NCBI RefSeq assembly: GCF_900129275.1
Contig: NZ_FQUX01000002.1
Span: forward strand, 854,301-918,300
Length of the DNA stretch: 64,000 bases
Reading direction: 5' to 3'
Source of the DNA: Arenibacter palladensis
GTDB taxonomy: Bacteria > Bacteroidota > Bacteroidia > Flavobacteriales > Flavobacteriaceae
The notes under the pieces were generated by a model. The model was not told where the DNA came from. It saw only the letters and a list, made by a program, of their open reading frames with translations, and did no database searches. Position numbers and translations under genes: made by a program. Shown here one piece after another: positions 44,263-53,710 of the stretch (position 1 is its first letter; each line of letters begins with the position of its first letter).

Positions 44263-45339
44263 ATGGAGTATAATGTTTCCAAGAAACGCCTTATGAAAAT
44301 ACTAATATTTGGAATTTTCACCATTCCATTGGTCTCATTTTCACAATACACAGATGTTATCAACTCCAACAGACCTGGCCTATCCGTAAGTGCTTATGCC
44401 ATTGGCACCAATGTTTTGCAGGCCGAATTTGGCGTAGGTTATGAACAACAGGACCATACAAGGTTGGCCACGGAATCTAATATTCTTGGAGCCGATCTGT
44501 CTTTGCGTTACGGACTACTTTTCGAAACCTTGGAATTGAATTATGAAGGTACTTTTGACCATCAAAATAAAACATATACCAACACAGGGGTAGAAATTGA
44601 GAACACCGATTTTTCCAGAAATAGAATAGGTCTAAAATTTTTAATTTACGATCCCTTCAAGAATCCCGAAAATAATAAACCCAATCTTTACAGCTGGAAG
44701 GCCAATTATGGTTTTAAGCTAAAAAATCTAATTCCGGCCGTATCGGTCTACGCTGGTGCCAATTTTGTATTGGGAGACAATCCTTTTTACCGAGGTGATC
44801 CCACGGTTTCGCCCAGGGTAATGCTTGCAACACAAAGTAGGCTTACCCCCAGATTCGTACTTATTTCCAATATTGCCTATGATAGATTGGGAACAGATTT
44901 CCCGGAATGGAACTATACAGTATCCTTATCGCACGCCTTTAGAGATCCAAAATGGAGTGTTTTTGTAGAAAACCAAGGAATTAAAAGTGACCGGTACGCA
45001 GATGTACTCCTAAGGGGAGGTGTGGCCCATTTGTTAGGTGAGAATATGCAGGTGGACATGAATTTGGGCGCAAGTTTTAAGAATACGCCAAGTAGGATCT
45101 TTGCCACAATGGGATTCTCCTATAGGATAGACATGCACAGGGACAAGGTAAAGGCCATTGAAGATCAAAAGGCTGGAGAAAATGGTGGGCCTATCAACAA
45201 GAACGCCATGAAGAAAAAGAAAAAAGGGAAAAACAAAGGTTCTGGCGCAGAGGATATCGATTTGGGACCTACCAAAAAACAACTTCGGAAACTAAAGAAA
45301 AAAGAAAGGAATAGGGACGATTCTGAAATTGATTTCTAA
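44263..45339 (+). CDS. Outer-membrane transporter-like protein (phenol-degradation MetA-like)
   Basis: 358 residues with a signal peptide (hydrophobic ILIFGIFTIPLVSFSQ; an internal ATG at 44293 gives a more compact one and may be the true start). The mature part is rich in alternating beta-strands (INSNRPGLSVSAYAIGTNVLQAEFG) typical of the PF13557-type outer-membrane transporter-like proteins. The last 65 residues are a Lys-rich tail (KKKKKGKNKGSG, KKQLRKLKKKERN), unusual for a barrel and probably periplasmic. No substrate can be deduced. Divergent from the DUF4834 operon. Confidence 0.7.
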   Translation: MEYNVSKKRLMKILIFGIFTIPLVSFSQYTDVINSNRPGLSVSAYAIGTNVLQAEFGVGYEQQDHTRLATESNILGADLSLRYGLLFETLELNYEGTFDHQNKTYTNTGVEIENTDFSRNRIGLKFLIYDPFKNPENNKPNLYSWKANYGFKLKNLIPAVSVYAGANFVLGDNPFYRGDPTVSPRVMLATQSRLTPRFVLISNIAYDRLGTDFPEWNYTVSLSHAFRDPKWSVFVENQGIKSDRYADVLLRGGVAHLLGENMQVDMNLGASFKNTPSRIFATMGFSYRIDMHRDKVKAIEDQKAGENGGPINKNAMKKKKKGKNKGSGAEDIDLGPTKKQLRKLKKKERNRDDSEIDF

Positions 45340-45407
45340 CAAAATAACTTTTGTCCTTTTTCCTATAGATTAATATTGCTAATATTGAGCCATACAAGAA
45401 CAATGGT

Positions 45408-46526
45408 ATGGTTACTCTAAAAGAAGCAAAAACAAAATCGGAACTTAAAGATTTCGTAAAATTTCCATTTTCACTTTACAAGGGTTCCCCCTATTGGGTC
45501 CCTCCTATTATAAATGATGAACTAGAGTCTTTTGACAAAAGTAAAAATCCTGTTTTTAAGGATGCCGATGCCTGGTTTTATTTGGCATACAGGGACAATA
45601 AAATTGTAGGTAGGGTCGTAGCCATTATCAATAGATTGGAAGTGGACCAGCAGCAGGTAAGAAAGATGCGTTTTGGTTGGTTCGATTTTGTGGATGACTA
45701 TGAAGTTTCCGAAGCGCTGTTCAACAAGGTGGCAGAAATAGGAAAGGAACATAAGTTGTCCTATATGGAAGGGCCTGTAGGTTTTTCCAATCTGGACAAG
45801 GTAGGCGTACTGACCGAAGGGTTTGATGAGATAGGCACCATGATTACTTGGTACAACCATCCTTACTATGTAAATCATTTTGAACGCTTTGGGTTTGTAA
45901 AGGAAAAGGAGTACATGGAAAATAAATTCCCATTTAGCAATGCGGAGCCCAAATTCTTTCAAAAGGCAAACGAACTGGTCCGAAAAAGATATGGCGTAAA
46001 GGAATTAAACTTTACTAAAACCAAGGATGTAATGCCTTGGGTAGATCAGATGTTCGACCTTTTTAACGAGACCTATTCCTCACTTTCTTCCTTTGTACGC
46101 ATTACAGATATCCAAAAGAATTACTTCAAGAAAAAATATATCAGTTTTATCAATCCCGAGTATATCAAATTTATATTGGATAAGGATGATAAATTGATAG
46201 CGTTCGGCATTGTGATGCCTTCGTTTTCCAAGGCATTGCAAAAAGCGAATGGGAAATTGCTTCCTTTCGGCCTGTTTCATTTGCTCAGCGCCAAAAAGAA
46301 CAGCAAAGAGGTTATATTTTATTTGATAGGGGTACTTCCCGAATATCAAAATAAAGGCGTTACCGCCGTTATGTTCAATGAATATTACAAGACTTTTAAG
46401 GCCAAGGGTATAGAAAAATGTGTTAGGACTCCGGAATTGGAGGAAAATGTGGCCATTCGCCAGTTGTGGAAACATTTCGACCCAAAAATATATAAGAGAA
46501 GAAGAACCTACAAAAAGGAACTTTAA
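45408..46526 (+). CDS. GNAT-fold acyltransferase-like protein, 372 aa
   Basis: 372 residues. An N-terminal GNAT-like half contains AYRDNKIVGRVVAIINR, and a C-terminal GNAT half has IFYLIGVLPEYQNKGVTAVMFNEY, where the acetyl-CoA motif appears as Q-x-K-G-x-x-A. It ends with a basic tail (YKRRRTYKKEL). It belongs to a group of long two-domain GNAT proteins conserved in Bacteroidota. The substrate is unknown and the neighbours give no clue. It is convergent with the alpha-oxoamine synthase gene across a strong bidirectional terminator. Confidence 0.8.
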   Translation: MVTLKEAKTKSELKDFVKFPFSLYKGSPYWVPPIINDELESFDKSKNPVFKDADAWFYLAYRDNKIVGRVVAIINRLEVDQQQVRKMRFGWFDFVDDYEVSEALFNKVAEIGKEHKLSYMEGPVGFSNLDKVGVLTEGFDEIGTMITWYNHPYYVNHFERFGFVKEKEYMENKFPFSNAEPKFFQKANELVRKRYGVKELNFTKTKDVMPWVDQMFDLFNETYSSLSSFVRITDIQKNYFKKKYISFINPEYIKFILDKDDKLIAFGIVMPSFSKALQKANGKLLPFGLFHLLSAKKNSKEVIFYLIGVLPEYQNKGVTAVMFNEYYKTFKAKGIEKCVRTPELEENVAIRQLWKHFDPKIYKRRRTYKKEL

Positions 46527-46564
46527 GCGGTCCTAAGGAACAAAGTTTCTATGCCATCCAAAAT

Positions 46565-46602
46565 AAACAAAGGCCAACTTAATAATAAGTTGGCCTTTGT
46601 TT
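46565..46602. terminator. Strong bidirectional terminator
   Basis: A perfect 17-bp stem (46565-46581 / 46586-46602), core GGCCAACTTA, with T-rich DNA after each arm. Between convergent genes ending at 46526 and 46621. Confidence 0.9.
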
Positions 46603-46620
46603 TTATAAGTTGAAAAAGAA

Positions 46621-47880
46621 TTATTCTCCCATTGCTGCCGCCACTGCCGCAGACAACCTTTTGTAAGTTCCGTTCTGTAATCGCTCCCGTATTACGGAGA
46701 AGGCCTCCAAAGTTTCGGATACATCCTGTAAGGTATGTGTAGCCGTAGGAATCATTCTCAAAAGAATCAAACCTTTGGGGATTACAGGATACACCACAAT
46801 GGAACAGAAAATTCCAAAATTCTCCCGTAGATCCTTTACCAATGCCATGGCCTCGGGAATACTACCGTTAAGATAGACCGGTGTTACACAGCTAGTGGTA
46901 GTACCTATATCAAAACCTCTTTCTTTAAGTCCGTTCTGCAAGGCATTTACATTCTCCCAAAGTTTTGCCTTTAATTCTGGCTGGGTTCTAAGCATATCCA
47001 ACCTCTTCAGCGCTCCTTTTACATAAATCATTGGCAATGATTTAGCAAACATTTGCGATCTAAGGTTGTATTTAAGGTATTCTATAATCTCTTTATCCGC
47101 TGCCAAAAAGGCTCCGATTCCTGCCATAGATTTGGCAAAAGTTGCAAAATAAACATCGATATCATCTTGAACTCCCTGCTCCTCGCCTGCTCCAGCCCCA
47201 GTTTTACCCAAGGTTCCAAAACCGTGTGCATCATCAACGAACAATCTAAATTTGTATTTTTTCTTAAGCGCAACAATTTCCTTAAGCTTGCCCTGTTCTC
47301 CTCGCATACCAAAAACACCTTCGGATATCACCAAAATGCCTCCTCCGGTCTGCTCGGCCATTTTAACGGCCCTATCAAGGTTTTTCTCAAGACTTTCTAT
47401 GTCATTGTGCTTAAAGGTAAAACGCTTACCCATGTGCAAACGCACACCATCAATAATACAGGCATGAGAATCCACATCGTAAACTATAATATCATCCTTG
47501 GAAACCAACGCATCAATGGCAGAAACCATTCCCTGGTATCCAAAGTTCAACAAATAGGCAGATTCTTTCTTAACAAAGGCAGCCAATTCCTGCTCCAATT
47601 GCTCGTGGAATTCGGTATGCCCACTCATCATCCTTGCTCCCATAGGAAATGCGGCACCGTACTCCAATGCTGCCTCGCCATCTACCTTCTTCACTTCCGG
47701 TAAATTGGCCAGCCCCAAGTAATCATTTATGCTCCAAGTAATTACTTCCTTTCCTTGAAACTTCATCCTATTGGATATAGGACCTTCTAATTTTGGAAAT
47801 ACAAAATATCCTTCCGCTTGGGAAGCCCATTTTCCTAAAGGACCTTTATTCTCGATAATTCTGTCAAATAAATCTCTCAT
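46621..47880 (-). CDS. Alpha-oxoamine synthase family enzyme, probable cysteate fatty-acyltransferase (sulfonolipid synthesis)
   Basis: A 419-residue PLP enzyme of fold type I. Landmarks are DDAHG (216-220, cofactor Asp and His) and the Schiff-base Lys250 in FAKSMAGIGAF, which differs from the HTFSKS-like motif of serine palmitoyltransferase. Members condense an amino acid with an acyl thioester (KBL, BioF, SPT). The gene just upstream encodes a cysteine-synthase-like enzyme, which suggests cysteate as the amino acid and a capnine-type sulfonolipid as product. Its own promoter is visible (47904-47935). BioF is an alternative, but no biotin genes are here. Confidence 0.75.
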   Translation of the reverse strand: MRDLFDRIIENKGPLGKWASQAEGYFVFPKLEGPISNRMKFQGKEVITWSINDYLGLANLPEVKKVDGEAALEYGAAFPMGARMMSGHTEFHEQLEQELAAFVKKESAYLLNFGYQGMVSAIDALVSKDDIIVYDVDSHACIIDGVRLHMGKRFTFKHNDIESLEKNLDRAVKMAEQTGGGILVISEGVFGMRGEQGKLKEIVALKKKYKFRLFVDDAHGFGTLGKTGAGAGEEQGVQDDIDVYFATFAKSMAGIGAFLAADKEIIEYLKYNLRSQMFAKSLPMIYVKGALKRLDMLRTQPELKAKLWENVNALQNGLKERGFDIGTTTSCVTPVYLNGSIPEAMALVKDLRENFGIFCSIVVYPVIPKGLILLRMIPTATHTLQDVSETLEAFSVIRERLQNGTYKRLSAAVAAAMGE

Positions 47881-47903
47881 CTAGCCTACATTGATTATTA
47901 CTG

Positions 47904-47935
47904 CAAAAGTATATATTTTTAATATGCATATGCAA
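47904..47935 (-). promoter_or_regulatory. TTG-N21-TACTTTTG promoter of the alpha-oxoamine synthase gene
   Basis: On the minus strand, TTG (plus 47933-47935), a 21-nt spacer and TACTTTTG (plus 47904-47911). The ATG follows 23 bp downstream. A GCATATGC palindrome lies in the spacer region. Confidence 0.65.
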
Positions 47936-47947
47936 CTTATTTAATAC

Positions 47948-47983
47948 ATAAAAAGCAACGACTTATGAACCGTTGCTTTTTAT
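47948..47983 (-). terminator. Terminator between the two sulfonolipid-pair genes
   Basis: A 13-bp perfect stem (47948-47960 / 47971-47983) containing GCAACG/CGTTGC, followed by T-rich sequence on the minus strand. It ends the cysteine-synthase-like transcript. Confidence 0.85.
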
Positions 47984-48004
47984 ATTATAAATTTTGCATA
48001 ACAC

Positions 48005-49045
48005 TTACTTTACAAATTCTATTTTTTGTGGTTCTTCAACATTCTTACTATCAAAGAATCCTTGGTCGGCCATCCACTGGTCACTGTATATCTTACTCAT
48101 ATACCTAGAACCATGGTCTGGAAAAATAACCACTACATTGCTATTTTCATTAAACTCGCCCATTTCCTCCAATTGCCTTACGGCCTGCATTACCGCACCA
48201 CTGGTATATCCAACAAAGAGTCCTTCGGTCCTGGAAATCTCCCTGGCCGTATGGGCACTTTCTTCATCGGTAACCTTGATAAATTCGTCAATTACCTTAA
48301 AGTTGGTGGCTGTAGGAATCAAGTTTTTACCTAAACCTTCAATACGGTATGGATATATTTCCTTGGTGTCCAATTCACCGGTCTCATGGTATTTCTTAAG
48401 AACGGAACCATAGGCATCCACACCTATTACGCGGATATTGGGATTTTGCTCCTTTAGATATTTTGCGGTACCGGAAATGGTACCTCCTGTACCACTACAG
48501 GCAATTAAATGTGTTATATGCCCGTTAGTCTGATTCCAAATTTCTGGTCCCGTACTTTTATAATGGGCCTCAGAATTTAAATCATTAAAATATTGATTGA
48601 TATATATGGATCCCTCGGTTTCCTCGTGCAATCTTTTGGCTACTTCGTAATAAGACCTTGGATCATCTGCGCTAACGTGTGCAGGGCATACATATACTTT
48701 TGCCCCCATAGACCTCAGCATGTCTATTTTATCCTTGGAAGATTTTGAACTTACCGCCAAGATGCATTCGTAACCTTTAATGATACTGATCATGGCAATG
48801 CTAAAACCCGTATTCCCCGAAGTGGTTTCTATAATGGTACTCCCCTTCTTTAATATTCCCCTACGCTCCGCCTCTTCAATTATATAAAGGGCAATACGAT
48901 CTTTTGAAGAATGTCCTGGATTAAAACCTTCCACCTTAGCGTAAAAATTACCTTCTAAGTTGGCAGCTATTTTATTTAGTTTGATTAATGGGGTGTTTCC
49001 TACAAGTTCTAGGAGGTTGTTATAAGCGTTTATCTTATGTTCCAT
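48005..49045 (-). CDS. PLP-dependent cysteine synthase family protein, probable cysteate synthase
   Basis: A 346-residue fold-type II PLP enzyme with Lys48 in GHSSKDRIA, the phosphate/carboxylate loop TTSGNTG (74-80) and GTGGTISGT. It resembles cysteine synthase/CBS catalytic domains without a CBS regulatory domain. It lies directly upstream of, and in the same direction as, the alpha-oxoamine synthase gene. The combination suggests beta-replacement of phosphoserine with sulfite to make cysteate for sulfonolipids. Ordinary O-acetylserine sulfhydrylase cannot be excluded from sequence alone, but no cys genes are nearby. Confidence 0.75.
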   Translation of the reverse strand: MEHKINAYNNLLELVGNTPLIKLNKIAANLEGNFYAKVEGFNPGHSSKDRIALYIIEEAERRGILKKGSTIIETTSGNTGFSIAMISIIKGYECILAVSSKSSKDKIDMLRSMGAKVYVCPAHVSADDPRSYYEVAKRLHEETEGSIYINQYFNDLNSEAHYKSTGPEIWNQTNGHITHLIACSGTGGTISGTAKYLKEQNPNIRVIGVDAYGSVLKKYHETGELDTKEIYPYRIEGLGKNLIPTATNFKVIDEFIKVTDEESAHTAREISRTEGLFVGYTSGAVMQAVRQLEEMGEFNENSNVVVIFPDHGSRYMSKIYSDQWMADQGFFDSKNVEEPQKIEFVK

Positions 49046-49106
49046 AAACAGTTTCTAGGTTTAGAACTTATCGACATCTATTTAATTTATGTCAATACTG
49101 ATAGGA

Positions 49107-49114
49107 CAAAATTA
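49107..49114 (-). promoter_or_regulatory. Possible -7 box for the cysteate synthase-like gene
   Basis: TAATTTTG on the minus strand, a perfect TAnnTTTG match 61 bp upstream of the ATG. No -33 partner is seen. Confidence 0.45.
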
Positions 49115-49128
49115 GTCTTTTTTTTTGA

Positions 49129-51189
49129 TTATCGAATTTTATGCTCCAAATCTAACAAAAATGCATATTCTTTTGCCACCTCCTTTAGGGATTCAAATCG
49201 GCCCGAAGCACCGCCATGACCTGCATCCATATTAATATTGAACAACAATAAATTTTTGTCCATTTTATGCGCCCTAAGTTTCGCTACCCACTTGGCAGGT
49301 TCAAAATATTGCACCTGGGAATCGTGAAACCCTGTAATAACGAGCATATTTGGCTGCAGTTGTCTCGTTACATTGTCATAGGGCGAATAGGATTTCATAT
49401 AGTCATAGTATTCCTTTTCGTTTGGGTTGCCCCATTCATCATATTCCCCTGTCGTTAATGGAATGGTATCGTCCAGCATGGTCGTAAGCACATCTACAAA
49501 AGGAACAGCTGCAATTACCCCGTGATATATTTCCGGGCACAGATTTACAATGGCCCCCATTAAAAGTCCACCTGCAGAACCGCCAGACGCATAGAGATGT
49601 TCCGGACTGGTATATTTTTTTTCAATCAGAAATTTGGAACAATCAATAAAATCGGTAAACGTATGCATCTTATTCAGCAATCTTCCCTCCTCGTACCATT
49701 TACGGCCTAGATATTCCCCGCCCCTAACATGTGCTATGGCATAAACAAAACCTCTGTCCAAAAGACTTAAGCGTACGGTGGAAAAATAGGGGTCTATAGT
49801 ATGCCCATAGGAACCATAGGCATATTGCAATAACGGACTGGAGCCGTCCAACTTGGTATTTTTGTGATAGACCAATGAGATGGGAACTTTTTTACCATCC
49901 CTGGCAGGTGCCCATATTCTTTGAGAAATATAGTTTTCCTTATTGAACTTCCCTCCCAATACCTCTTGTTCCTTTTTTATTTCCTTCTCCCTGGTCCTCA
50001 TATTGAAATCTATGATGGAACTGGGTGTTGTCATGGAGTTGTATCCATATCTTAAAATTTCGGTATCAAAATCTGGATTGGTACCCACATAGGCCGTATA
50101 GGTTTCATTGTCAAATGGCAAATAATAGCTTTCCCCGGTATCCCATCTCACAATCTTCAACTTATTTAAACCATTCTCCCGCTCGGACAAAACATAATAT
50201 TCATTGAACATTTCAATATCTTCCAACAATACATCTTCCCTGTGTTGAATAAAGTCTACCCAATTTTCAGATTCGGTTTTATCTTCAGGGGTAGTCATCA
50301 ATTTAAAATTGGTTGCCCCTTCCATATTGGTAAGGATATAAAAGTTGTCTTCATAATGGGTCAAGGAGTACTCCATACCCCTAATTCTCTTAGAAAACAC
50401 ATGAAACTGTCCATTAGGGTCGTCTGCCCTTAAAATTTGAAATTCAGTGGTCAGCGTACTGGAAGAACCAATGACTATAAATTCTTTGGATTTGGTTTTG
50501 TAAACAAAGGTGGTAAAGGTTTCATCCTCCTCATGAAAAACCAGTTCATCTTCCTCGGCGGGCGTTCCCAATACATGTCTGTAAATATTATTGGACCTAA
50601 GGGTAACAGGATCTTTCTTGGTATAGAACAAGGTTTTATTGTCATTGGCCCATACCGCGCTGCCCGTGGTATTCTCTATTTTATCCCCATAAATCTCCTG
50701 GGTACGCAAATTTTTTATTTGTAGGGTATATTGCCTGCGGGAAACAGTATCCACCCCAAAGGCCGCAAGTTCGTTATTAGGACTTACGGACAAGCCTCCA
50801 AGGTTAAAATAATCGAACCCCTCCGCCATAAGGTTGCAGTTGAACATTATTTCCTCCTCGGCATCCTCTTTTTCAAACCTTCTGGTAAAAATGGGATACT
50901 CCTTACCAACCTCATATCTGGTAGCATACCAATAACCATTAAACTTGTAGGGAACCGAAGAATCGTCTTCCTTTATCCTAGACTTCATCTCCAGGAACAG
51001 GCTGTCCTTAAGCTCCTGGGTATGGGACGTCATTGCCTCGTAATATGCATTTTCCTGTTCCAAAAAAGCAATGACTTCCGGATTCTCCCTTTCGTTCAGC
51101 CAATAGTAATCATCTATCCTTACGTCATTGTGCTTTATTAATCGCTTCTCAATCTTTTTTGCACTTGGTGCTTTTAATTCCCGCTGCAT
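49129..51189 (-). CDS. S9 family peptidase (oligopeptidase B type)
   Basis: A 686-residue serine peptidase of the prolyl oligopeptidase family. An N-terminal beta-propeller (about 80-400) caps a C-terminal alpha/beta-hydrolase domain. The nucleophile is in ASGGSAGGLL, the Asp in GFHDSQVQYFEP and the His in DAGHGGASGRFE, as in oligopeptidase B, which cleaves short peptides after basic residues. No signal peptide is seen, so it is probably cytosolic. A TATTTTTG box on the minus strand (51223-51230) is its likely promoter. Confidence 0.93.
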   Translation of the reverse strand: MQRELKAPSAKKIEKRLIKHNDVRIDDYYWLNERENPEVIAFLEQENAYYEAMTSHTQELKDSLFLEMKSRIKEDDSSVPYKFNGYWYATRYEVGKEYPIFTRRFEKEDAEEEIMFNCNLMAEGFDYFNLGGLSVSPNNELAAFGVDTVSRRQYTLQIKNLRTQEIYGDKIENTTGSAVWANDNKTLFYTKKDPVTLRSNNIYRHVLGTPAEEDELVFHEEDETFTTFVYKTKSKEFIVIGSSSTLTTEFQILRADDPNGQFHVFSKRIRGMEYSLTHYEDNFYILTNMEGATNFKLMTTPEDKTESENWVDFIQHREDVLLEDIEMFNEYYVLSERENGLNKLKIVRWDTGESYYLPFDNETYTAYVGTNPDFDTEILRYGYNSMTTPSSIIDFNMRTREKEIKKEQEVLGGKFNKENYISQRIWAPARDGKKVPISLVYHKNTKLDGSSPLLQYAYGSYGHTIDPYFSTVRLSLLDRGFVYAIAHVRGGEYLGRKWYEEGRLLNKMHTFTDFIDCSKFLIEKKYTSPEHLYASGGSAGGLLMGAIVNLCPEIYHGVIAAVPFVDVLTTMLDDTIPLTTGEYDEWGNPNEKEYYDYMKSYSPYDNVTRQLQPNMLVITGFHDSQVQYFEPAKWVAKLRAHKMDKNLLLFNINMDAGHGGASGRFESLKEVAKEYAFLLDLEHKIR

Positions 51190-51222
51190 GAGTGTGGTAT
51201 ATTATAGGTAAATAAGAAAGCG

Positions 51223-51230
51223 CAAAAATA
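51223..51230 (-). promoter_or_regulatory. Promoter -7 box of the S9 peptidase gene
   Basis: TATTTTTG on the minus strand, a perfect TAnnTTTG match 33 bp upstream of the ATG. No clear -33. Confidence 0.5.
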
Positions 51231-51351
51231 ATATTTAAATGCAATCGACCTCTTTAAATGTGTTGTTTATCCATTATTATATTATGCCACCCTCAAGGTG
51301 CCCATATGAACAACTGTCATCTTTAATTCCAATATATCCCGATCATTTTAG

Positions 51352-51359
51352 TAATTTTG
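51352..51359 (+). promoter_or_regulatory. Promoter -7 box of the YbaB-thioredoxin unit
   Basis: TAATTTTG, a perfect TAnnTTTG match 27 bp upstream of the ATG at 51387. It overlaps the in-frame upstream codon at 51357, which argues for the downstream start. Confidence 0.6.
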
Positions 51360-51386
51360 ATCAACGAACTTTTTAAATCTATAATT

Positions 51387-51713
51387 ATGTTTGGAGATAT
51401 GATGGGCATGTTGGGAAAACTAAAGGAAACCCAAGAAAAAGTAAAGGCCACCAAAGAAAGGATGAATACCGTAATACTTGAGGAGCAATCTCCGGATAGT
51501 TTGCTCAAGGTTAGGATTACGGCCAATAGAACAATTAAATCCATCACTATAGACGATAGTCTATTGGAGGACAAGGATCAACTGGAGGATTATTTGATCC
51601 TTACCCTGAACAAGGCTATAGAAAAGGCCACAACCATAAATGAGACCGAATTGGCAGCAGTTGCCAAGGAAGGAATGCCAAACATTCCCGGTATGGATTC
51701 GTTTTTGAAATAA
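51387..51713 (+). CDS. YbaB/EbfC family nucleoid-associated protein
   Basis: 108 residues from ATG 51387. The opening [26 protein letters not shown], the [17 protein letters not shown] strand region and a C-terminal helix with IPGMDSFLK are typical of YbaB/EbfC DNA-binding dimers. A start at 51357 would lie in the promoter box. The gene is followed by a periplasmic thioredoxin gene 46 bp downstream. No recR or dnaX lies next to it, unlike many bacteria. Confidence 0.85.
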   Translation: MFGDMMGMLGKLKETQEKVKATKERMNTVILEEQSPDSLLKVRITANRTIKSITIDDSLLEDKDQLEDYLILTLNKAIEKATTINETELAAVAKEGMPNIPGMDSFLK

Positions 51714-51759
51714 ATTTCAGTAAGTTTATCAGAGCCTTTTTTAATCATAACTTATAAAC

Positions 51760-52218
51760 ATGAAAAAAATTTTCTTGCTACTACTGTTTCCATTTCTTGT
51801 ACATGCACAAAATAATAGTGCCGATATCAAAGAAACCGATTGGCTGACCGATTACGCGAATGCCCAAGAAGTTGCAAAAAAAACCAATTCCAACATCCTT
51901 ATGTATTTCACGGGCAGTGATTGGTGCTCGCCCTGTAAGGCCTTAAAAAAAGATCTGTTCGATACCAATCAATTTAAGGAAGTGGCCAAAGACTATGTCC
52001 TCCTATACGTAGATCTCCCGAGAAAGAAAGAACTTCTTAGCGCCGAAGAAATGAAACAAAACAAGGCTCTGTTATCCCAATGGAATAAAAAGGGCATTTT
52101 TCCACTAATAAGCTTGGTCAGCACCGAAGAAAAGGAATTGGCCTCACTGTCCGGCTATGGTTCCAAAGTGGATGTGGAAAAGTATCTGGACTTTCTTAGG
52201 AAGAACAGTAAAATGTAA
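51760..52218 (+). CDS. Secreted thioredoxin-fold protein
   Basis: 152 residues with a signal peptide (MKKIFLLLLFPFLVHAQ) and a thioredoxin-like domain containing the redox motif WCSPCK (Cys56, Cys59) in TGSDWCSPCKALKKDLF. The SDWCxPC context resembles the DsbD-gamma/thioredoxin_7-like proteins that work in the periplasm. The substrate is unknown. It is probably co-transcribed with the YbaB gene. Confidence 0.88.
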   Translation: MKKIFLLLLFPFLVHAQNNSADIKETDWLTDYANAQEVAKKTNSNILMYFTGSDWCSPCKALKKDLFDTNQFKEVAKDYVLLYVDLPRKKELLSAEEMKQNKALLSQWNKKGIFPLISLVSTEEKELASLSGYGSKVDVEKYLDFLRKNSKM

Positions 52219-52377
52219 TTCCAATCCCCAGAAGTTTCCTTTTTTCAATAAGCCAACTCAGATTTTGAATAGGGCATTGTTTCTCATTGCCCAATGCCAA
52301 ATAATATATTCTTGCCCATAAAAATCCATATTCCCAATGTCATATAAGGTCGTATTGGCCTAAAATTTATTATAATT

Positions 52378-52391
52378 GTAAGCGCTTTTTT
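52378..52391. promoter_or_regulatory. Possible LacI-type operator TGTAAGCGCTTTTT
   Basis: A palindromic core AAGCGCTT upstream of trpB resembles cre/LacI-family operators (TGTAANCGNTT-like). The right half is not symmetric and no LacI gene is in the window, so support is weak. Confidence 0.3.
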
Positions 52392-52432
52392 TTAGCCAAA
52401 AACCTTTATTAACAAATACAAAATTCTCCTAT

Positions 52433-53647
52433 ATGTTAACGGACAATTATTTTAAGACCTATCCAGACGAAAATGGTTTTTTTAAAGAATATGGTGGATC
52501 CTTTATCCCACCCGTTCTGGAAGAGGAAATGAAAAAAATTACTGACGCTTATTATGCCATAAGCAAATCGCATAACTTTATTTCTGAACTCCGAAGTATT
52601 CGCAAACACTATCAAGGCAGACCAACGCCCGTTTATTATTGTAACAGGCTGTCCGAAAAATATGGAGGAAGAATATATCTGAAACGTGAAGACCTAAACC
52701 ATACAGGCGCCCATAAACTCAACCATTGTATGGGTGAGGCGCTTTTGGCAAAACATTTGGGCAAAAAGAAACTAATTGCCGAGACTGGGGCCGGACAACA
52801 CGGGGTTGCCCTGGCAACTGCAGCCGCCTATTTTGGATTGGAATGTGAGATACATATGGGCGAAGTGGATATTGCCAAAGAACATCCCAATGTAGTTCGG
52901 ATGAAAATTCTTGGTGCAAAGGTAGTACCTGTTACCCATGGCTTAAAAACCTTAAAAGAAGCTGTGGATTCTGCCTTTGAAGCGTATTTAAAGGACCCTA
53001 TAACCACCATATATTGTATAGGTTCTGTGGTTGGCCCACATCCCTTTCCCATGATGGTACGGGATTTTCAGCGGGTAGTAGGTATAGAGGCCAAAGAGCA
53101 GTTTTTTGAAATGACAGGGGAATTGCCGGATAAGGTAGTAGCCTGTGTTGGCGGTGGAAGCAATGCCATGGGGATATTCTCCTCATTTCTGGAGGAACCG
53201 GAATGTACCTTATACGGTGTGGAACCTGGTGGGCGCTCCATGGAATACGGTGAGCACGCCGCTACAATGACCTTTGGCAGTCCAGGAATCATCCATGGAT
53301 TTAAATGTTATATGCTTAAGGACGATAAAGGGGAACCAGGCGCGGTACATTCCGTTGCCAGTGGTTTGGATTACCCGGGAGTTGGCCCTGAACACAGTAT
53401 GCTAAAGGATCTTAAAAAAGTAACCTATGACGTTGTTTCGGATCAGGAAACCGTAGACGCCTTTTATGAATTGAGTCGCCTGGAAGGTATTATCCCTGCA
53501 TTGGAAAGTGCCCATGCTGTGGCATATGCCATAAAATTGGCACAACAAAATCCACGTTCCTCCATTTTAGTCAATTTAAGTGGTAGGGGCGATAAGGACC
53601 TGGATTACGTGGTAGATACCTACGGGCTACCTGAAGATGCAAAATAA
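52433..53647 (+). CDS. trpB: Tryptophan synthase beta subunit-like PLP enzyme, solitary
   Basis: A 404-residue TrpB-type enzyme with PLP Lys95 in [15 protein letters not shown], catalytic Glu117 in [23 protein letters not shown] and the phosphate loop [10 protein letters not shown]. It keeps the full TrpB1-like length but differs in usually invariant places: HKLNHCMGE in place of the common HKINNALGQ, and [10 protein letters not shown] where SGSRTLKDA is usual. No trpA or other trp gene adjoins. It could be an accessory tryptophan synthase beta chain or an enzyme with a shifted substrate. The first codon follows a run of AT-rich DNA at 52400-52430. Confidence 0.85.
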   Translation: MLTDNYFKTYPDENGFFKEYGGSFIPPVLEEEMKKITDAYYAISKSHNFISELRSIRKHYQGRPTPVYYCNRLSEKYGGRIYLKREDLNHTGAHKLNHCMGEALLAKHLGKKKLIAETGAGQHGVALATAAAYFGLECEIHMGEVDIAKEHPNVVRMKILGAKVVPVTHGLKTLKEAVDSAFEAYLKDPITTIYCIGSVVGPHPFPMMVRDFQRVVGIEAKEQFFEMTGELPDKVVACVGGGSNAMGIFSSFLEEPECTLYGVEPGGRSMEYGEHAATMTFGSPGIIHGFKCYMLKDDKGEPGAVHSVASGLDYPGVGPEHSMLKDLKKVTYDVVSDQETVDAFYELSRLEGIIPALESAHAVAYAIKLAQQNPRSSILVNLSGRGDKDLDYVVDTYGLPEDAK

Positions 53648-53664
53648 TTTCTAAAATATATAGG

Positions 53665-53710
53665 AAGGGCGTCCAAAGGCTAAATATAAAGGCTATTTGG
53701 GCGCCTTTTT
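53665..53710 (+). terminator. Terminator after the TrpB-like gene
   Basis: Stem GGCGTCCAAA / TTTGGGCGCC (53668-53677 and 53696-53705, one G-T pair), extended by A-T pairs, followed by TTTTT. Confidence 0.8.

Noticed and set aside
47053..47703. 216-codon plus-strand frame opposite the alpha-oxoamine synthase
   Set aside because: It is the antisense of a well-conserved PLP enzyme, and its translation shows no family features.
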